64,000 nucleotides of DNA from Haemophilus sputorum CCUG 13788 (GTDB taxonomy: Bacteria > Pseudomonadota > Gammaproteobacteria > Enterobacterales > Pasteurellaceae): assembly GCF_000238795.1 (NCBI RefSeq), contig NZ_AFNK01000079.1:1-64000 (forward strand). Direction: 5' to 3'. Below, piece after piece: positions 50,273 to 60,686 of the stretch. Numbering within the stretch: position 1 is the first letter of the stretch; each line of letters opens with the position of its first letter. Made by a program: the position numbers and the translations under genes. The notes under the pieces are model-generated. The model did not search any database. It saw only the letters and a list, made by a program, of their open reading frames with translations, and was not told the DNA's origin.

Positions 50273-50417
50273 TTTGGTACGAAAAAAATTTTTTTTAGGA
50301 TAAACATAGATAAATCAAGAACCTAGTCAAAAACGCAAATTGTCAAGACTTGTTCTTATAAAAATTTTTCCCTAAAATCCCCCTCCGATTTCACACTTAA
50401 CGGTAGAGCGATACATA

Positions 50418-51398
50418 ATGAAAAAACGTAATATTTTCGAAAAGCGCTTGAACATCAAGCCATACGAGTATCCTGAACTCCTAGAGTTTAAAGATGCGAT
50501 TCGCCATTCATATTGGTTACATACGGAATTTAACTTTACAGGTGATATTCAAGACTATCGAACTACGATTACGGATCATGAACGTCATGTATTAACCCGC
50601 GCAATGTTGGCGATTTCTCAAGTAGAAGTAAATGTAAAGCGTTTCTGGGGTGAGCTTTATCGTTACTTCCCAAAACCTGAAATGGATGATGTAGGCGGTA
50701 CTTTTGCAGAATCAGAAGTGCGCCATAAAGATGCTTATTCTTTCTTGTTAGAGAAACTCGGCTTAAACGATATGTTTGCCGATATTCAAAATATTGAACC
50801 GTTAATGAATCGCATCCGCTATATGGAATCGTTCATGAAAGATAAGGATGCGGGTAAAGGCGAGTTTGTGCTCTCACTAGTGCTATTTTCACTTTTTGTT
50901 GAGCATATTTCTTTATTCGGTCAATTCTTAATTATGATGTCGTTTAACAAGTACAAAAACTTGTTTAAAGGTATCTCTAATGCGGTAGAAGCAACCTCAA
51001 AAGAAGAAGAAATTCACGGTAAATTCGGTATTGCGTTATATGAGATTTTACGTGATGAACATAGCGAGCTATTTACGCCTGAATTTTTCGAAGAGTTGCA
51101 AACGCTAGCTAATCAAGCTTTTGATGCTGAAAAAGGCATTTTAGATTGGATTTTTGAAGAAGGTGATTTAAGTTTTCTCACCAAAGAAACGGTGCTTAAT
51201 TACATTAAAAGCCGTTATAACAATTCATTAAGTACATTGGGTTTAGAACCACCTCATGATATCAATCCTGAATTGTTAAAAGAAACAGAGTGGTTTGATA
51301 TTGAAATTCTGTCAACGAAAGAAACAGATTTCTTTAACAAACGTAGTACAGATTATAGTAAAAAAATGAAACAGATTACCGCAGATGACTTATTCTAA
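50418..51398 (+). CDS. nrdB: Class I ribonucleotide reductase, beta subunit (compact type)
   Basis: A 326-residue metal-radical subunit. By alignment to E. coli NrdB the ligands are Glu70 (Asp in E. coli), Glu100, His103, Glu162, Glu197 and His200, and the radical Tyr107 is kept (EVRHKDAY). The Glu-for-Asp ligand and the TFAESEVRHKDAYS block resemble Bacteroidetes-type beta subunits more than the ~376-residue enterobacterial NrdB. It precedes and overlaps nrdA by 14 bases, the reverse of the E. coli order. Confidence 0.88.
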   Translation: MKKRNIFEKRLNIKPYEYPELLEFKDAIRHSYWLHTEFNFTGDIQDYRTTITDHERHVLTRAMLAISQVEVNVKRFWGELYRYFPKPEMDDVGGTFAESEVRHKDAYSFLLEKLGLNDMFADIQNIEPLMNRIRYMESFMKDKDAGKGEFVLSLVLFSLFVEHISLFGQFLIMMSFNKYKNLFKGISNAVEATSKEEEIHGKFGIALYEILRDEHSELFTPEFFEELQTLANQAFDAEKGILDWIFEEGDLSFLTKETVLNYIKSRYNNSLSTLGLEPPHDINPELLKETEWFDIEILSTKETDFFNKRSTDYSKKMKQITADDLF

Positions 51399-53049
51399 TT
51401 CTCGTCCTGACTTTGCTTGGCTTAATGAAGATAGCCGTTTATTTTTACAACGTGGGTATTTACTAGAAGGTACCACCGCGTTAGATCGTATTCGTTTTAT
51501 TGCAGAACATGCTGAGCGTAAGCTTGGCATTGAAGGTTATGCTGATAAATTCTACCACTATATGGCGCGTGGTTATTTTTCGCTTTCTTCGCCTATTTGG
51601 TCTAACTTTGGTTTAGATCGTGGTTTACCGATTTCTTGCTTTGGAAGCTATATTGGCGACTCAATTTATGAAATCATGGAAACTACTGCAGAAGTAGGCA
51701 TGATGAGTAAAATTGGTGGCGGTACATCAGCCTATTTTGGTGATATTCGTCCGCGTGGTTCTGCAATCAAAAATAACGGTAAATCAGACGGTTCATTTAA
51801 CTTCAGCAAGTTATTTGATACAGTGATTGATGTTATTTCACAAGGAACTTCCCGTAAAGGACAGTTTGCTGGCTATATTGATATTGAACATGGCGATATT
51901 GATGAGTGGTTAGATATTCATACTGAAGGTAACCCAATTCAGCTCATGTATTACGGTGTTTGTGTAGGGCATGATTGGTTAGAATCCATGAAAGCAGGCG
52001 ATCCATACAAACGCCAACTTTGGGCAAAATTATTACAACGTAAAACTGAAACCGGTATTCCGTATTTATTCTTTAAAGATAATGCAAATGCTGGTCGTCC
52101 AGATGTGTATAAAGATAAAAACATGACTGTACATGCTTCAAACTTATGTACAGAAATCATGTTGCCATCAAGTTCGGAAGAGAGTTTCGTTTGTTGTCTA
52201 TCTTCAATGAACTTACTTTATTTTGATGAGTGGAAAGATACTGATGCACCAGAAGTATTAACCTATTTCTTAGATGTTGTTATGTCTGAGTTCATTGAAA
52301 AAAGTAAAGATATCCCATTCTTACATAAGGCGAACCGTTTTGCTGTGCGTCATCGTGCATTGGGTTTAGGTGTATTGGGATGGCATAGTTATTTACAGGC
52401 AAATAATATTGCGTTTGATAGTTTTGAAGCAATGCAGAAAAACAATGAGATTTTCCGCACATTACAAGAAAAAACTTTAAAAGCTTCACAAGAATTAGCG
52501 CATCGTTTTGGTCAGCCTGAATTATTAAAAGGTTATGGACGTCGCAATACAACTTTGATGTCTATTGCGCCGACAAAATCAAGTAGCTTTATTTTGGGTA
52601 GTGTTTCACCATCAGTTGAGCCGTTTAAATCAAACTACTATGTAAAAGATTTATCAAAAATCAAGACAGTTTATAAGAATCCATTCTTAGAGAAATTACT
52701 TCAAGAAAAAGGATTAGATAGAGAAGAGATTTGGGAATCTATTTTACATAATGATGGTTCTGTTCAACACTTAACACAGTTAAGTGATGAAGAAAAAGAG
52801 GTGTTTAAAACCTTCTCTGAAATTAGCCAATTAAGTATCATTCAGCAGGCTGCACAACGTCAAAAATATATTGACCAAGGACAGAGTATCAACATTATGG
52901 TCCATCCAAATACGCCAGCGCGTGATTTGAACCAGTTGTATTTAACTGCCGAAGAATTGGGGTTGAAATCCATTTATTACCAATACTCAATGAGTGCGGC
53001 ACAGGTGTTTAACCGCAACTTGTTAAGCTGCTCAAGCTGCGAAGGGTAA
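51385..53049 (+). CDS. nrdA: Class I ribonucleotide reductase, alpha subunit lacking the ATP cone
   Basis: A 554-residue catalytic subunit, about 200 residues shorter than E. coli NrdA. Active-site residues are present: Cys85 and Cys270 (redox pair), Asn253/Cys255/Glu257 (NLCTE, thiyl site), Tyr531-Tyr532 (radical path) and the C-terminal CSSC (549-552). It begins almost at the catalytic barrel, so the N-terminal ATP-cone that gives dATP inhibition is missing. It should reduce ribonucleotides with NrdB but without that overall activity switch. Confidence 0.88.
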   Translation: MTYSNSRPDFAWLNEDSRLFLQRGYLLEGTTALDRIRFIAEHAERKLGIEGYADKFYHYMARGYFSLSSPIWSNFGLDRGLPISCFGSYIGDSIYEIMETTAEVGMMSKIGGGTSAYFGDIRPRGSAIKNNGKSDGSFNFSKLFDTVIDVISQGTSRKGQFAGYIDIEHGDIDEWLDIHTEGNPIQLMYYGVCVGHDWLESMKAGDPYKRQLWAKLLQRKTETGIPYLFFKDNANAGRPDVYKDKNMTVHASNLCTEIMLPSSSEESFVCCLSSMNLLYFDEWKDTDAPEVLTYFLDVVMSEFIEKSKDIPFLHKANRFAVRHRALGLGVLGWHSYLQANNIAFDSFEAMQKNNEIFRTLQEKTLKASQELAHRFGQPELLKGYGRRNTTLMSIAPTKSSSFILGSVSPSVEPFKSNYYVKDLSKIKTVYKNPFLEKLLQEKGLDREEIWESILHNDGSVQHLTQLSDEEKEVFKTFSEISQLSIIQQAAQRQKYIDQGQSINIMVHPNTPARDLNQLYLTAEELGLKSIYYQYSMSAAQVFNRNLLSCSSCEG

Positions 53050-53055
53050 ATAATG

Positions 53056-53094
53056 AAAGGATCGTTATTATTTAATAATAGCTATCCTTTTTTA
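53056..53094 (+). terminator. nrdBA terminator
   Basis: AAAGGAT pairs with ATCCTTT around an inner TTATTA/TAATAA stem, ending in a T run, seven bases after the nrdA stop. Confidence 0.75.
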
Positions 53095-53130
53095 TTAGTA
53101 ATGGTTTATTTTTAATAAAGGGCAAAAACT

Positions 53131-53574
53131 ATGCTTAAAAAATTATTTACAGTTTCAATCTTATTTTTCTTAACGGCTTGTGGCAATGAGGTAACGAATT
53201 ATCCGAATGCTAAATATAAAATTACCGACAAAGAGGTAAAAAAGTATATTCTCGAACTTAATAATCGTGAACAATGTATTTATCCGCAGTTGGCAGGACT
53301 TTCTTATGAGCAAGCAGAAGCACAAGTGTATAGCAAGCAATCTGATGCTGAAAAGAAAACCTGGGATTATATGAGTAATCGTCTATTATCTGAGATTATT
53401 GGTGATAATTATGCGTTCTTAGAACAGGATGAAGATTCCGCCAATTATTTTATTGAAAAACATCACAGACTAAATAACCAAAAAGCGAAAGTCGATCCAA
53501 AGGCGTGTGCGGTCTTTAAAGAAGATTTTGAAAGTTTCTTAGAGGGTGCAAGAGGCTGTGGCTGTTCAAAATAA
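53131..53574 (+). CDS. Small lipoprotein of unknown function
   Basis: A 147-residue predicted lipoprotein with lipobox LTAC (Cys17). The mature protein is helical and acidic, with a Cys in NNREQCIYPQLAGLSYEQAEAQ, another at KACAVF, and a closing GCGC pair near the C-terminus. I do not recognise a family. It lies downstream of nrdA but behind that operon's terminator, and is followed by a facing uptake-sequence pair. Confidence 0.72.
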   Translation: MLKKLFTVSILFFLTACGNEVTNYPNAKYKITDKEVKKYILELNNREQCIYPQLAGLSYEQAEAQVYSKQSDAEKKTWDYMSNRLLSEIIGDNYAFLEQDEDSANYFIEKHHRLNNQKAKVDPKACAVFKEDFESFLEGARGCGCSK

Positions 53575-53590
53575 TTTTTAGCAAAATCAA

Positions 53591-53637
53591 CAAGCGGTCA
53601 AATTTGCAAAACGTTTTACAAATTTGGCCGCTTGTCT
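53591..53637. terminator. Bidirectional uptake-sequence-pair terminator
   Basis: ACAAGCGGTCAAATTTG faces CAAATTTGGCCGCTTGT (one mismatch) between the convergent lipoprotein and nfuA genes, giving a ~17-bp stem. Confidence 0.75.
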
Positions 53638-53656
53638 TTATGTTTAGTGTGGGCTT

Positions 53657-54256
53657 TTAGTAGTAAGAATGTTCACCGTGTTGGTGTTCAGTAACATCTC
53701 GAACGCCGACTAATTCATCTGGGAACATAGCAAGAAGTTGTTTCTCAATACCTTCTTTTAGCGTGACATCTACCATTGAACAACCATTGCAGCCACCGCC
53801 AAATTGTAAAATGGCGAGCTTCTCATCTGTGACTTCAATCAGTGTCACTTTACCACCATGACTTGCTAACTGTGGGTTGATTTGTGTTTGAATCACATAA
53901 TCTAAACGCTCAATAAAAGGTGCATCATCGGCGACTTTACGCATTTTGGCATTTGGCGCTTTTAAAGTTAATTGCGATCCCATAGGATCTGTCACATAGT
54001 CAATTTCCGCTTCATCTAAAAAAGGCAAGCTGACATCATCGACGAAAGCTGAAAAACCGTTGTACGGAAATTCGGTATCGGTTTCTTCAATCGCATTTGG
54101 TGGGCAGTATGAAACACCACATTCTGCGCTTGGTGTACCAGGGTTAACGACAAAAATACGAATATTCGTCCCTTCTTCTTGTTGCTCTAATAAGCGTAAA
54201 AAATGCGCTTGTGCTTCATCTGAAATGCTAATGTGTGTAAGTTGTTCTTGTTCCAT
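53657..54256 (-). CDS. nfuA: Fe/S biogenesis protein NfuA
   Basis: A 199-residue iron-sulfur carrier. The N-terminal A-type-like domain ([16 protein letters not shown]) is joined to a C-terminal NifU domain with the cluster-binding GGGCNGC (Cys156 and Cys159). It delivers [4Fe-4S] clusters to target proteins, especially under oxidative stress or iron shortage, which suits the cluster-rich enzymes encoded nearby (Nrf, NQR). Confidence 0.94.
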   Translation of the reverse strand: MEQEQLTHISISDEAQAHFLRLLEQQEEGTNIRIFVVNPGTPSAECGVSYCPPNAIEETDTEFPYNGFSAFVDDVSLPFLDEAEIDYVTDPMGSQLTLKAPNAKMRKVADDAPFIERLDYVIQTQINPQLASHGGKVTLIEVTDEKLAILQFGGGCNGCSMVDVTLKEGIEKQLLAMFPDELVGVRDVTEHQHGEHSYY

Positions 54257-54686
54257 TCTTTAAGTCTCTTGTATTCAATATTTGAGTAAATTTGTGTGTC
54301 ATTTTACGCTCTAGAAGCGGTTTAATCTAGAAAGAATTTTGCAAATGCGTGCAGAAATTAGACTGCTTGTTAAAAATTGCTAACAGGGTAACTCTTTGTA
54401 GTTAATAGTGTTTTTTATTATTTGATAAATATTAACAAAGTTCATTTTTTCAATGGCTATTTTTGCAAATAATGTGGCTTTAACTAGAATCTCCCCCCGT
54501 TATAGGCTAAAATAGGGCGTTTATTTTGTCTTTCTTAGAAGTTAGACGGAATCTGATTTGAGACCTTAATGTAACTTTAGGAATAAGTGGGGAATTCCTT
54601 TGATATTCATTTAAAGTTGCGACTCAATAAAGCGATTGCGAGATTCGCAGTCAGTGATTAACCCAAGCAAAAGTAGTGCAAATAAT
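54257..54686 (+). promoter_or_regulatory. nqr operon upstream region
   Basis: A 430-base gap without a plausible gene. TTGCAA (54463-54468) and TAGAAT (54485-54490) with a 16-base spacer form a reasonable sigma-70 promoter, leaving a leader of about 190 bases. TTGATAAATATTAA (54422-54435) just upstream fits the FNR consensus at nine of ten positions and might also be read by ArcA. All of this is pattern matching, not shown. Confidence 0.45.
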
Positions 54687-56015
54687 ATGATTACAATCAA
54701 AAAAGGCTTGGATTTACCAATTTCAGGTAAACCAGCACAAGTAATCCATAACGGCAATACCGTGACGGAAGTTGCGATCCTTGGTGAAGAATATGTGGGC
54801 ATGCGTCCTTCAATGAAAGTTCGTGAAGGCGATGTAGTGAAAAAAGGTCAGGTTCTTTTTGAAGATAAAAAGAATCCAGGCGTAGTTTTTACGGCTCCAG
54901 CAAGTGGTACTGTGGTTGCTATTAACCGTGGTGAGAAGCGTGTTCTTCAATCCGTTGTGATCAAAATTGAGGGTGATGAGCAAGTTACCTTTACTCGTTA
55001 TGAGGCAGCACAATTAGCCTCTTTAACTAACGAGCAAGTAAAACAAAATTTAGTTGAATCTGGTTTATGGACAGCATTACGTACTCGTCCATTTAGCAAA
55101 GTTCCTGCGTTAGATGCAACCCCTTCATCTCTGTTTGTCAATGCGATGGATACAAGCCCATTAGCGGCAGATCCGGCTGTGATTATCAATGAATACAAAG
55201 CAGATTTTGAACATGGTCTAGCCGTATTAACTAAATTAGCAAAAGTGAATTTAGTAAAAGCAGCTGGCGCAAATATTCCTTCTGTATCAAATGTAGAAGT
55301 GCATGAATTTGCAGGTGTTCATCCAGCAGGTTTAGTGGGAACGCATATTCACTTTATCGATCCAGTTGGCGCAACTAAACAAGTGTGGCATTTAAATTAT
55401 CAAGATGTTATTGCTATCGGTAAATTATTTACTACTGGTGAGTTATTCACTGACCGTGTAGTTGCACTAGCAGGCCCACAAGTGAAAAATCCACGTTTAG
55501 TACGCACACGTTTAGGTGCAAATCTTTCACAATTAACGGCAAATGAATTAAATGCGGGTAATAACCGTGTTATTTCTGGTTCTGTACTTCACGGTGCAAA
55601 AGCCGCTGGTGTTCACGATTATTTAGGTCGTTATGCATTACAAGTATCTGTTATTGCAGAAGATACAGAAAAAGAGTTCTTTGGTTGGATTACTCCTCAA
55701 CCAAATAAATTTTCAATCACTCGTACTGTTTTAGGTCATTTTGGTAAGAAATTGTTTAATTTCACGACTGCAGAAAATGGTGGCCACCGTGCAATGGTTC
55801 CAATTGGTAACTATGAGCGTGTGATGCCGTTGGATATTCTTCCGACATTATTACTGCGTGATTTAGAAGTAGGTGATACCGATTCGGCACAATTATTAGG
55901 TGCATTAGAGTTAGATGAAGAAGATTTAGCACTTTGTACTTTCGTGTGTCCAGGTAAAGCTGACTACGGTTCATTCTTGCGTCAAGCATTAGACAAGATT
56001 GAGAAGGAAGGTTAA
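54687..56015 (+). CDS. nqrA: Na+-translocating NADH:quinone reductase subunit A
   Basis: Subunit A of Na+-NQR, the peripheral cytoplasmic subunit near the quinone. It is 442 residues with the standard start [14 protein letters not shown] and a biotinyl-like early domain ([15 protein letters not shown]). I use ATG 54687; the upstream in-frame start at 54636 adds 17 atypical residues. First gene of nqrABCDEF. Cysteine-containing LCTFVCPGK near the end is a family feature. Confidence 0.95.
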   Translation: MITIKKGLDLPISGKPAQVIHNGNTVTEVAILGEEYVGMRPSMKVREGDVVKKGQVLFEDKKNPGVVFTAPASGTVVAINRGEKRVLQSVVIKIEGDEQVTFTRYEAAQLASLTNEQVKQNLVESGLWTALRTRPFSKVPALDATPSSLFVNAMDTSPLAADPAVIINEYKADFEHGLAVLTKLAKVNLVKAAGANIPSVSNVEVHEFAGVHPAGLVGTHIHFIDPVGATKQVWHLNYQDVIAIGKLFTTGELFTDRVVALAGPQVKNPRLVRTRLGANLSQLTANELNAGNNRVISGSVLHGAKAAGVHDYLGRYALQVSVIAEDTEKEFFGWITPQPNKFSITRTVLGHFGKKLFNFTTAENGGHRAMVPIGNYERVMPLDILPTLLLRDLEVGDTDSAQLLGALELDEEDLALCTFVCPGKADYGSFLRQALDKIEKEG

Positions 56016-56017
56016 AA

Positions 56018-57253
56018 ATGGGTTTAAAAAATCTTTTTGAAAAAATGGAACCCGCGTTTTTACCTGGTGGTAAATACAGCAAGCTTTATCCGATCTTTGA
56101 ATCGATTTATACCTTGCTTTATACACCAGGTACGGCAACGCAAAAAACAACACACGTTCGTGATGCGTTAGATTCAAAACGTATGATGATTACGGTGTTC
56201 TTAGCGTTATTTCCTGCGATTTTCTATGGAATGTATAACGTAGGTCACCAAGCAATTCCAGCGATTGCTAAATTAGGTAACTTAAATGAATTGATCGCAA
56301 ATGACTGGCATTATGCTATTGCGCATGCTTTAGGTTTAGATTTAAGTCTAGATGCAGGCTGGGGCAGCAAAATGGCGCTAGGTGCGATTTTCTTCCTACC
56401 AATTTACTTAGTGGTATTTACTGTTTGTACTATTTGGGAATTATTATTCTCAGTAGTGCGTGGCCACGAAGTGAATGAAGGGATGTTCGTTTCTACCATT
56501 CTTTTCGCGTTAATCGTGCCACCAACATTACCATTATGGCAAGCAGCGCTTGGTATTACTTTTGGTATCGTTGTTGCAAAAGAGATCTTTGGTGGTGTAG
56601 GCCGTAACTTTATGAACCCAGCGCTTGCAGGTCGTGCATTCTTATTCTTTGCATATCCGGCTCAAATTTCGGGTGATTTAGTATGGACTGCAGCAGATGG
56701 TTTCTCTGGTGCAACTGCGCTTTCACAATGGTCACAAGGTGGTCAAGCAGCATTACAACATACAGTAAGTGGTCAACCAATTACTTGGATGGATGCATTT
56801 ATTGGTAACCTTCCTGGTTCAATGGGTGAGGTTTCAACACTTGCATTGTTAATTGGTGGTGCACTGATTTTATTCACTCGCATCGCTTCTTGGCGCATTA
56901 TGGCTGGCGTAATGATTGGTATGGCGGCAACTGCAACCTTATTTAATATCATTGGTTCAGATACTAACCCAATGTTCTCAATGCCTTGGCATTGGCACTT
57001 TGTATTAGGTGGTTTCGCATTAGGTATGATTTTCATGGCAACCGACCCTGTTTCTGCTTCATTTACTAATACTGGTAAATGGTGGTACGGTGCGTTAATC
57101 GGTGTTATGGCTGTATTGATTCGTACAGTAAACCCTGCTTACCCAGAAGGTATGATGCTAGCGATTTTATTTGCAAACTTATTTGCACCAATTTTCGACT
57201 ACATCGTGGTTCAAGCAAATATCAAACGTCGGAGAGCAAGAACAAATGGCTAA
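56018..57253 (+). CDS. nqrB: Na+-translocating NADH:quinone reductase subunit B
   Basis: A 411-residue membrane subunit with about ten helices. The covalent FMN attachment motif SGAT is visible in [12 protein letters not shown] (Thr233 is the expected flavinylated residue). It houses part of the Na+ path. It starts two bases after nqrA and overlaps nqrC by 8 bases. Confidence 0.96.
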   Translation: MGLKNLFEKMEPAFLPGGKYSKLYPIFESIYTLLYTPGTATQKTTHVRDALDSKRMMITVFLALFPAIFYGMYNVGHQAIPAIAKLGNLNELIANDWHYAIAHALGLDLSLDAGWGSKMALGAIFFLPIYLVVFTVCTIWELLFSVVRGHEVNEGMFVSTILFALIVPPTLPLWQAALGITFGIVVAKEIFGGVGRNFMNPALAGRAFLFFAYPAQISGDLVWTAADGFSGATALSQWSQGGQAALQHTVSGQPITWMDAFIGNLPGSMGEVSTLALLIGGALILFTRIASWRIMAGVMIGMAATATLFNIIGSDTNPMFSMPWHWHFVLGGFALGMIFMATDPVSASFTNTGKWWYGALIGVMAVLIRTVNPAYPEGMMLAILFANLFAPIFDYIVVQANIKRRRARTNG

Positions 57254-58034
57254 ATTTAATAAAGATAGCGTAGGCGGTACAGTTACCGTCGTTGTGTTGC
57301 TAAGTTTAGTATGTTCTATCGTTGTTTCTGGTGCTGCAGTGGCATTAAAAGCAAAACAAGATGAACAAAAATCCCTTGACGTACAACGCAACATTTTAAC
57401 TGTTGCTGGTTTAATGAAAGAAGATAATGCTTCTGTTATCAAAGAAACATACGGTAAATTCATTGAACCTCGTTTAGTTGATTTACAAACGGGTGATGTT
57501 GTTCAAGCATCGGCTGAAGAGATCAATAAATTTGAACCAAAAGATGCCATTAAAGATCCAGCTAAAAGCCAAGTAATTCCGCAAGAAGCAGATAAAGCAG
57601 GCATTAAAGTGCGTGCTAACCAAGCACGTATCTATCTTGTTAAAGATGAGCAAGGCAATGTGAACCAAGTAGTGTTACCTATGTATGGTCGTGGTTTATG
57701 GTCAACCATGTATGGTTTCGTTTCTGTTGCACCAGATGCGAATACTATCAAAGGCATCACTTACTATGACCAAGGTGAAACAGCCGGTCTAGGTGGTGAA
57801 ATTGCAAACCCACGTTGGCAAGCACAGTTCGTTGATAAGAAATTATTTGACGAACAAGGTAATCAGAAATTTAAAATCTACAAAGGTATCTCTGCAGATA
57901 AAGAGCATGGTGTAGATGGTTTATCTGGTGCAACCTTGACTAGTAACGGTGTGCAAGGCTCATTTGATTATTGGTTCAGCCAAAATGGCTTTGGCCCATT
58001 CTTAGCGAAATTTAAAGCAGGAGAAATCAAATAA
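57246..58034 (+). CDS. nqrC: Na+-translocating NADH:quinone reductase subunit C
   Basis: A 262-residue subunit with one N-terminal membrane helix and a periplasmic FMN domain. The flavinylation motif is in [13 protein letters not shown] use ATG 57246 ([11 protein letters not shown]), overlapping the nqrB stop; the longer frame from 57171 lies within nqrB. Its stop overlaps nqrD by one base. FMN is attached by ApbE, encoded downstream. Confidence 0.95.
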   Translation: MAKFNKDSVGGTVTVVVLLSLVCSIVVSGAAVALKAKQDEQKSLDVQRNILTVAGLMKEDNASVIKETYGKFIEPRLVDLQTGDVVQASAEEINKFEPKDAIKDPAKSQVIPQEADKAGIKVRANQARIYLVKDEQGNVNQVVLPMYGRGLWSTMYGFVSVAPDANTIKGITYYDQGETAGLGGEIANPRWQAQFVDKKLFDEQGNQKFKIYKGISADKEHGVDGLSGATLTSNGVQGSFDYWFSQNGFGPFLAKFKAGEIK

Positions 58035-58663
58035 TGGCTGAAGGAAAAGTAAATTTAAAAGGTCTTTTATTAGATCCAATTGCTAAAAATAACCCGATTG
58101 CATTACAAATCTTAGGTATCTGTTCTGCATTAGCGGTAACTACTCAGTTACAAACGGCTATCGTAATGGCAATTGCGGTAAGTTTAGTAACCGGTTTTTC
58201 TAGCATGTTTATTTCAATGATTCGTAACTATATTCCAAATAGTATCCGTATCATTGTGCAATTAGCGATTATTGCTTCTTTAGTAATCGTAGTTGACCAA
58301 ACCTTAAAAGCGTTTGCTTACGGTTTATCAAAACAGTTGTCAGTATTCGTTGGCCTTATTATTACAAACTGTATCGTAATGGGGCGTGCGGAAGCATTTG
58401 CAATGAAATCTCGTCCATTAGAGAGCTTTGTTGATGGTATTGGTAACGGTTTAGGTTATGGGGTAATTTTATTAATTGTTGCCACATTACGTGAACTTAT
58501 CGGTTCTGGTCGTCTATTAGGTTTCCCTGTATTCCAAACTATCCAAGATGGTGGTTGGTATCAACCAAACGGTTTATTCCTTCTTGCACCAAGTGCGTTC
58601 TTCATCATTGGCTTCGTTATTTGGGGCTTAAGAACGTGGAAACCCGAGCAACAGGAGAAATAA
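58034..58663 (+). CDS. nqrD: Na+-translocating NADH:quinone reductase subunit D
   Basis: A 209-residue membrane subunit with six helices, homologous to RnfE and to NqrE below. It has the half-helix cysteine motif in [16 protein letters not shown] that, with NqrE, holds an iron-sulfur centre in the membrane core. It is separated from nqrE by three bases. Confidence 0.95.
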   Translation: MAEGKVNLKGLLLDPIAKNNPIALQILGICSALAVTTQLQTAIVMAIAVSLVTGFSSMFISMIRNYIPNSIRIIVQLAIIASLVIVVDQTLKAFAYGLSKQLSVFVGLIITNCIVMGRAEAFAMKSRPLESFVDGIGNGLGYGVILLIVATLRELIGSGRLLGFPVFQTIQDGGWYQPNGLFLLAPSAFFIIGFVIWGLRTWKPEQQEK

Positions 58664-58666
58664 TCA

Positions 58667-59263
58667 ATGGAACATTATATTAGCTTATTAGTTAAGGCGA
58701 TCTTCATTGAAAATATGGCACTTTCCTTCTTCTTGGGGATGTGTACATTTCTAGCCGTATCTAAAAAAGTATCAACTGCGTTCGGTTTAGGTATTGCAGT
58801 TGTGGTAGTGCTTGGTATTGCTGTACCAGCTAACCAATTTGTTTATGAACACGTTTTAAAAGATAGTGCATTAGTTGATGGTGTAAGTCTTGAATTCTTA
58901 AGTTTTATTACTTTCATCGGGATTATCGCAGGTCTTGTTCAATTACTTGAAATGGCTTTAGATAAATTTTTCCCAGCACTTTATAATGCATTAGGTATCT
59001 TCTTACCTCTTATTGCGGTTAACTGTGCGATCTTCGGTGGTGTATCTTTCGCCGTACAACGTGAATACACTTTTGCTGAATCAGCTGTGTATGGTGTTGG
59101 TGCAGGTTTAGGTTGGATGTTGGCAATTGTTGCTCTTGCAGGCTTAACCGAAAAAATGAAATATGCTGATGTACCAGCTGGCTTAAAAGGATTAGGGATT
59201 ACCTTCATCACTGCAGGCTTAATGGCGCTTGGCTTCATGTCATTTTCTGGTATTCAGTTATAG
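58667..59263 (+). CDS. nqrE: Na+-translocating NADH:quinone reductase subunit E
   Basis: A 198-residue, six-helix subunit, inverted-topology partner of NqrD. Cysteines in [15 protein letters not shown] and [14 protein letters not shown] supply the second half of the membrane iron-sulfur site. It starts 3 bases after nqrD and ends 9 before nqrF. Confidence 0.95.
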   Translation: MEHYISLLVKAIFIENMALSFFLGMCTFLAVSKKVSTAFGLGIAVVVVLGIAVPANQFVYEHVLKDSALVDGVSLEFLSFITFIGIIAGLVQLLEMALDKFFPALYNALGIFLPLIAVNCAIFGGVSFAVQREYTFAESAVYGVGAGLGWMLAIVALAGLTEKMKYADVPAGLKGLGITFITAGLMALGFMSFSGIQL

Positions 59264-59272
59264 GAGACAATA

Positions 59273-60508
59273 ATGAGTGAATTAAATATTCTTTTACTTG
59301 GTGTTGTAGCCTTTACTGCAATCGTTTTAGTCTTAGTCGCAATTATCCTTTTCGCTAAATCAAAATTAGTGGATTCAGGCGATATTACTATCAGCATTAA
59401 TGATGACCCAGAAAAAGCAATTACTTTACCAGCAGGTGGTAAACTTTTAGGCGCGTTAGCGAGTAAAGGTATCTTCGTTTCATCTGCTTGTGGTGGCGGT
59501 GGTTCTTGTGGTCAATGTATTGTTAAAGTGAAAAGTGGTGGTGGTGAAATTTTACCAACCGAACTTTCTCACATTAACAAACGTGAAGCGAAAGAAGGCT
59601 ATCGTTTAGCATGTCAAGTTAACGTGAAAGGCAGTATGGACGTTGAATTACCTGAAGAAATCTTCGGTGTGAAAAAATGGGAATGTACTGTTATTTCTAA
59701 CGATAACAAAGCAACTTTCATTAAAGAGTTAAAATTAGCGATCCCTGAAGGTGAGGAAGTACCTTTCCGTGCGGGTGGTTATATCCAAATCGAAGCTGAT
59801 CCACATGTGGTGAACTATAAAGATTTCGATATTCCAGAAGAATACCACGAGGACTGGGATAAATACGACTTATGGCGTTATGTGTCTAAAGTTGACGAGC
59901 ATATTATTCGTGCTTACTCAATGGCTTCATACCCAGAAGAGAAAGGTATCATTATGCTTAACGTGCGTATTGCAACACCTCCTCCACGCCAACCTGATGC
60001 ACCTCCAGGTCAAATGTCTTCATACATTTGGTCATTAAAAGCAGGTGATAAAGTGACTATTTCTGGTCCATTTGGTGAATTCTTCGCGAAAGAAACCGAT
60101 AATGAAATGGTCTTCATTGGTGGTGGTGCAGGTATGGCGCCAATGCGTTCACATATCTTTGACCAATTAAAACGTTTACACTCTAAACGTAAAATGTCAT
60201 TCTGGTATGGTGCGCGTTCTAAACGTGAAATCTTCTACCAAGAAGACTTTGACCAATTACAAGCTGAAAATCCAAACTTCGTATGGCATGTGGCACTTTC
60301 TGATGCATTGCCAGAAGATAACTGGACAGGTTACACCGGCTTTATTCACAACGTACTTTATGAAAACTACTTAAAAAATCATGAAGCACCAGAAGATTGT
60401 GAATACTACATGTGTGGTCCTCCAGTGATGAACGCAGCAGTGATTAAAATGCTGAAAGATTTAGGCGTTGAAGATGAAAACATCTTATTAGATGACTTCG
60501 GTGGCTAA
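59273..60508 (+). CDS. nqrF: Na+-translocating NADH:quinone reductase subunit F
   Basis: A 411-residue NADH-oxidising subunit: one N-terminal helix, a [2Fe-2S] domain ([10 protein letters not shown], Cys73/79/82, with a fourth Cys in LACQVNV), an FAD-binding [11 protein letters not shown] segment, and an NADH domain with [14 protein letters not shown] and a late MCGPPVM. Electrons enter the complex here. Ends at a facing uptake-sequence pair. Confidence 0.96.
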   Translation: MSELNILLLGVVAFTAIVLVLVAIILFAKSKLVDSGDITISINDDPEKAITLPAGGKLLGALASKGIFVSSACGGGGSCGQCIVKVKSGGGEILPTELSHINKREAKEGYRLACQVNVKGSMDVELPEEIFGVKKWECTVISNDNKATFIKELKLAIPEGEEVPFRAGGYIQIEADPHVVNYKDFDIPEEYHEDWDKYDLWRYVSKVDEHIIRAYSMASYPEEKGIIMLNVRIATPPPRQPDAPPGQMSSYIWSLKAGDKVTISGPFGEFFAKETDNEMVFIGGGAGMAPMRSHIFDQLKRLHSKRKMSFWYGARSKREIFYQEDFDQLQAENPNFVWHVALSDALPEDNWTGYTGFIHNVLYENYLKNHEAPEDCEYYMCGPPVMNAAVIKMLKDLGVEDENILLDDFGG

Positions 60509-60521
60509 TCTCTGACCATAA

Positions 60522-60566
60522 CAAGCGGTTGGATTTGTAAAATGTTTTGCAAATTCCACCGCTTTT
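60522..60566. terminator. Uptake-sequence-pair after nqrF
   Basis: CAAGCGGTTGGATTTG faces CAAATTCCACCGCTT and is followed by a T run. It may partly end nqrA-F transcription before apbE. Confidence 0.55.
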
Positions 60567-60686
60567 TGCCTATGACTTATGTCATAGGTTAAACATAATT
60601 CAGTCTTTTTATATTTTTTAATGAGCTGAATTATGCTTAACCTAGCATTAGAATGAAATACTAGGCATCTCAATCAAGAGGATATA

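Noticed and set aside
50113-50298. Plus-strand ORF crossing the NrdR-like inverted repeat
   Set aside because: It is out of frame with the lipoprotein, begins inside it, and reads through the inverted repeat.
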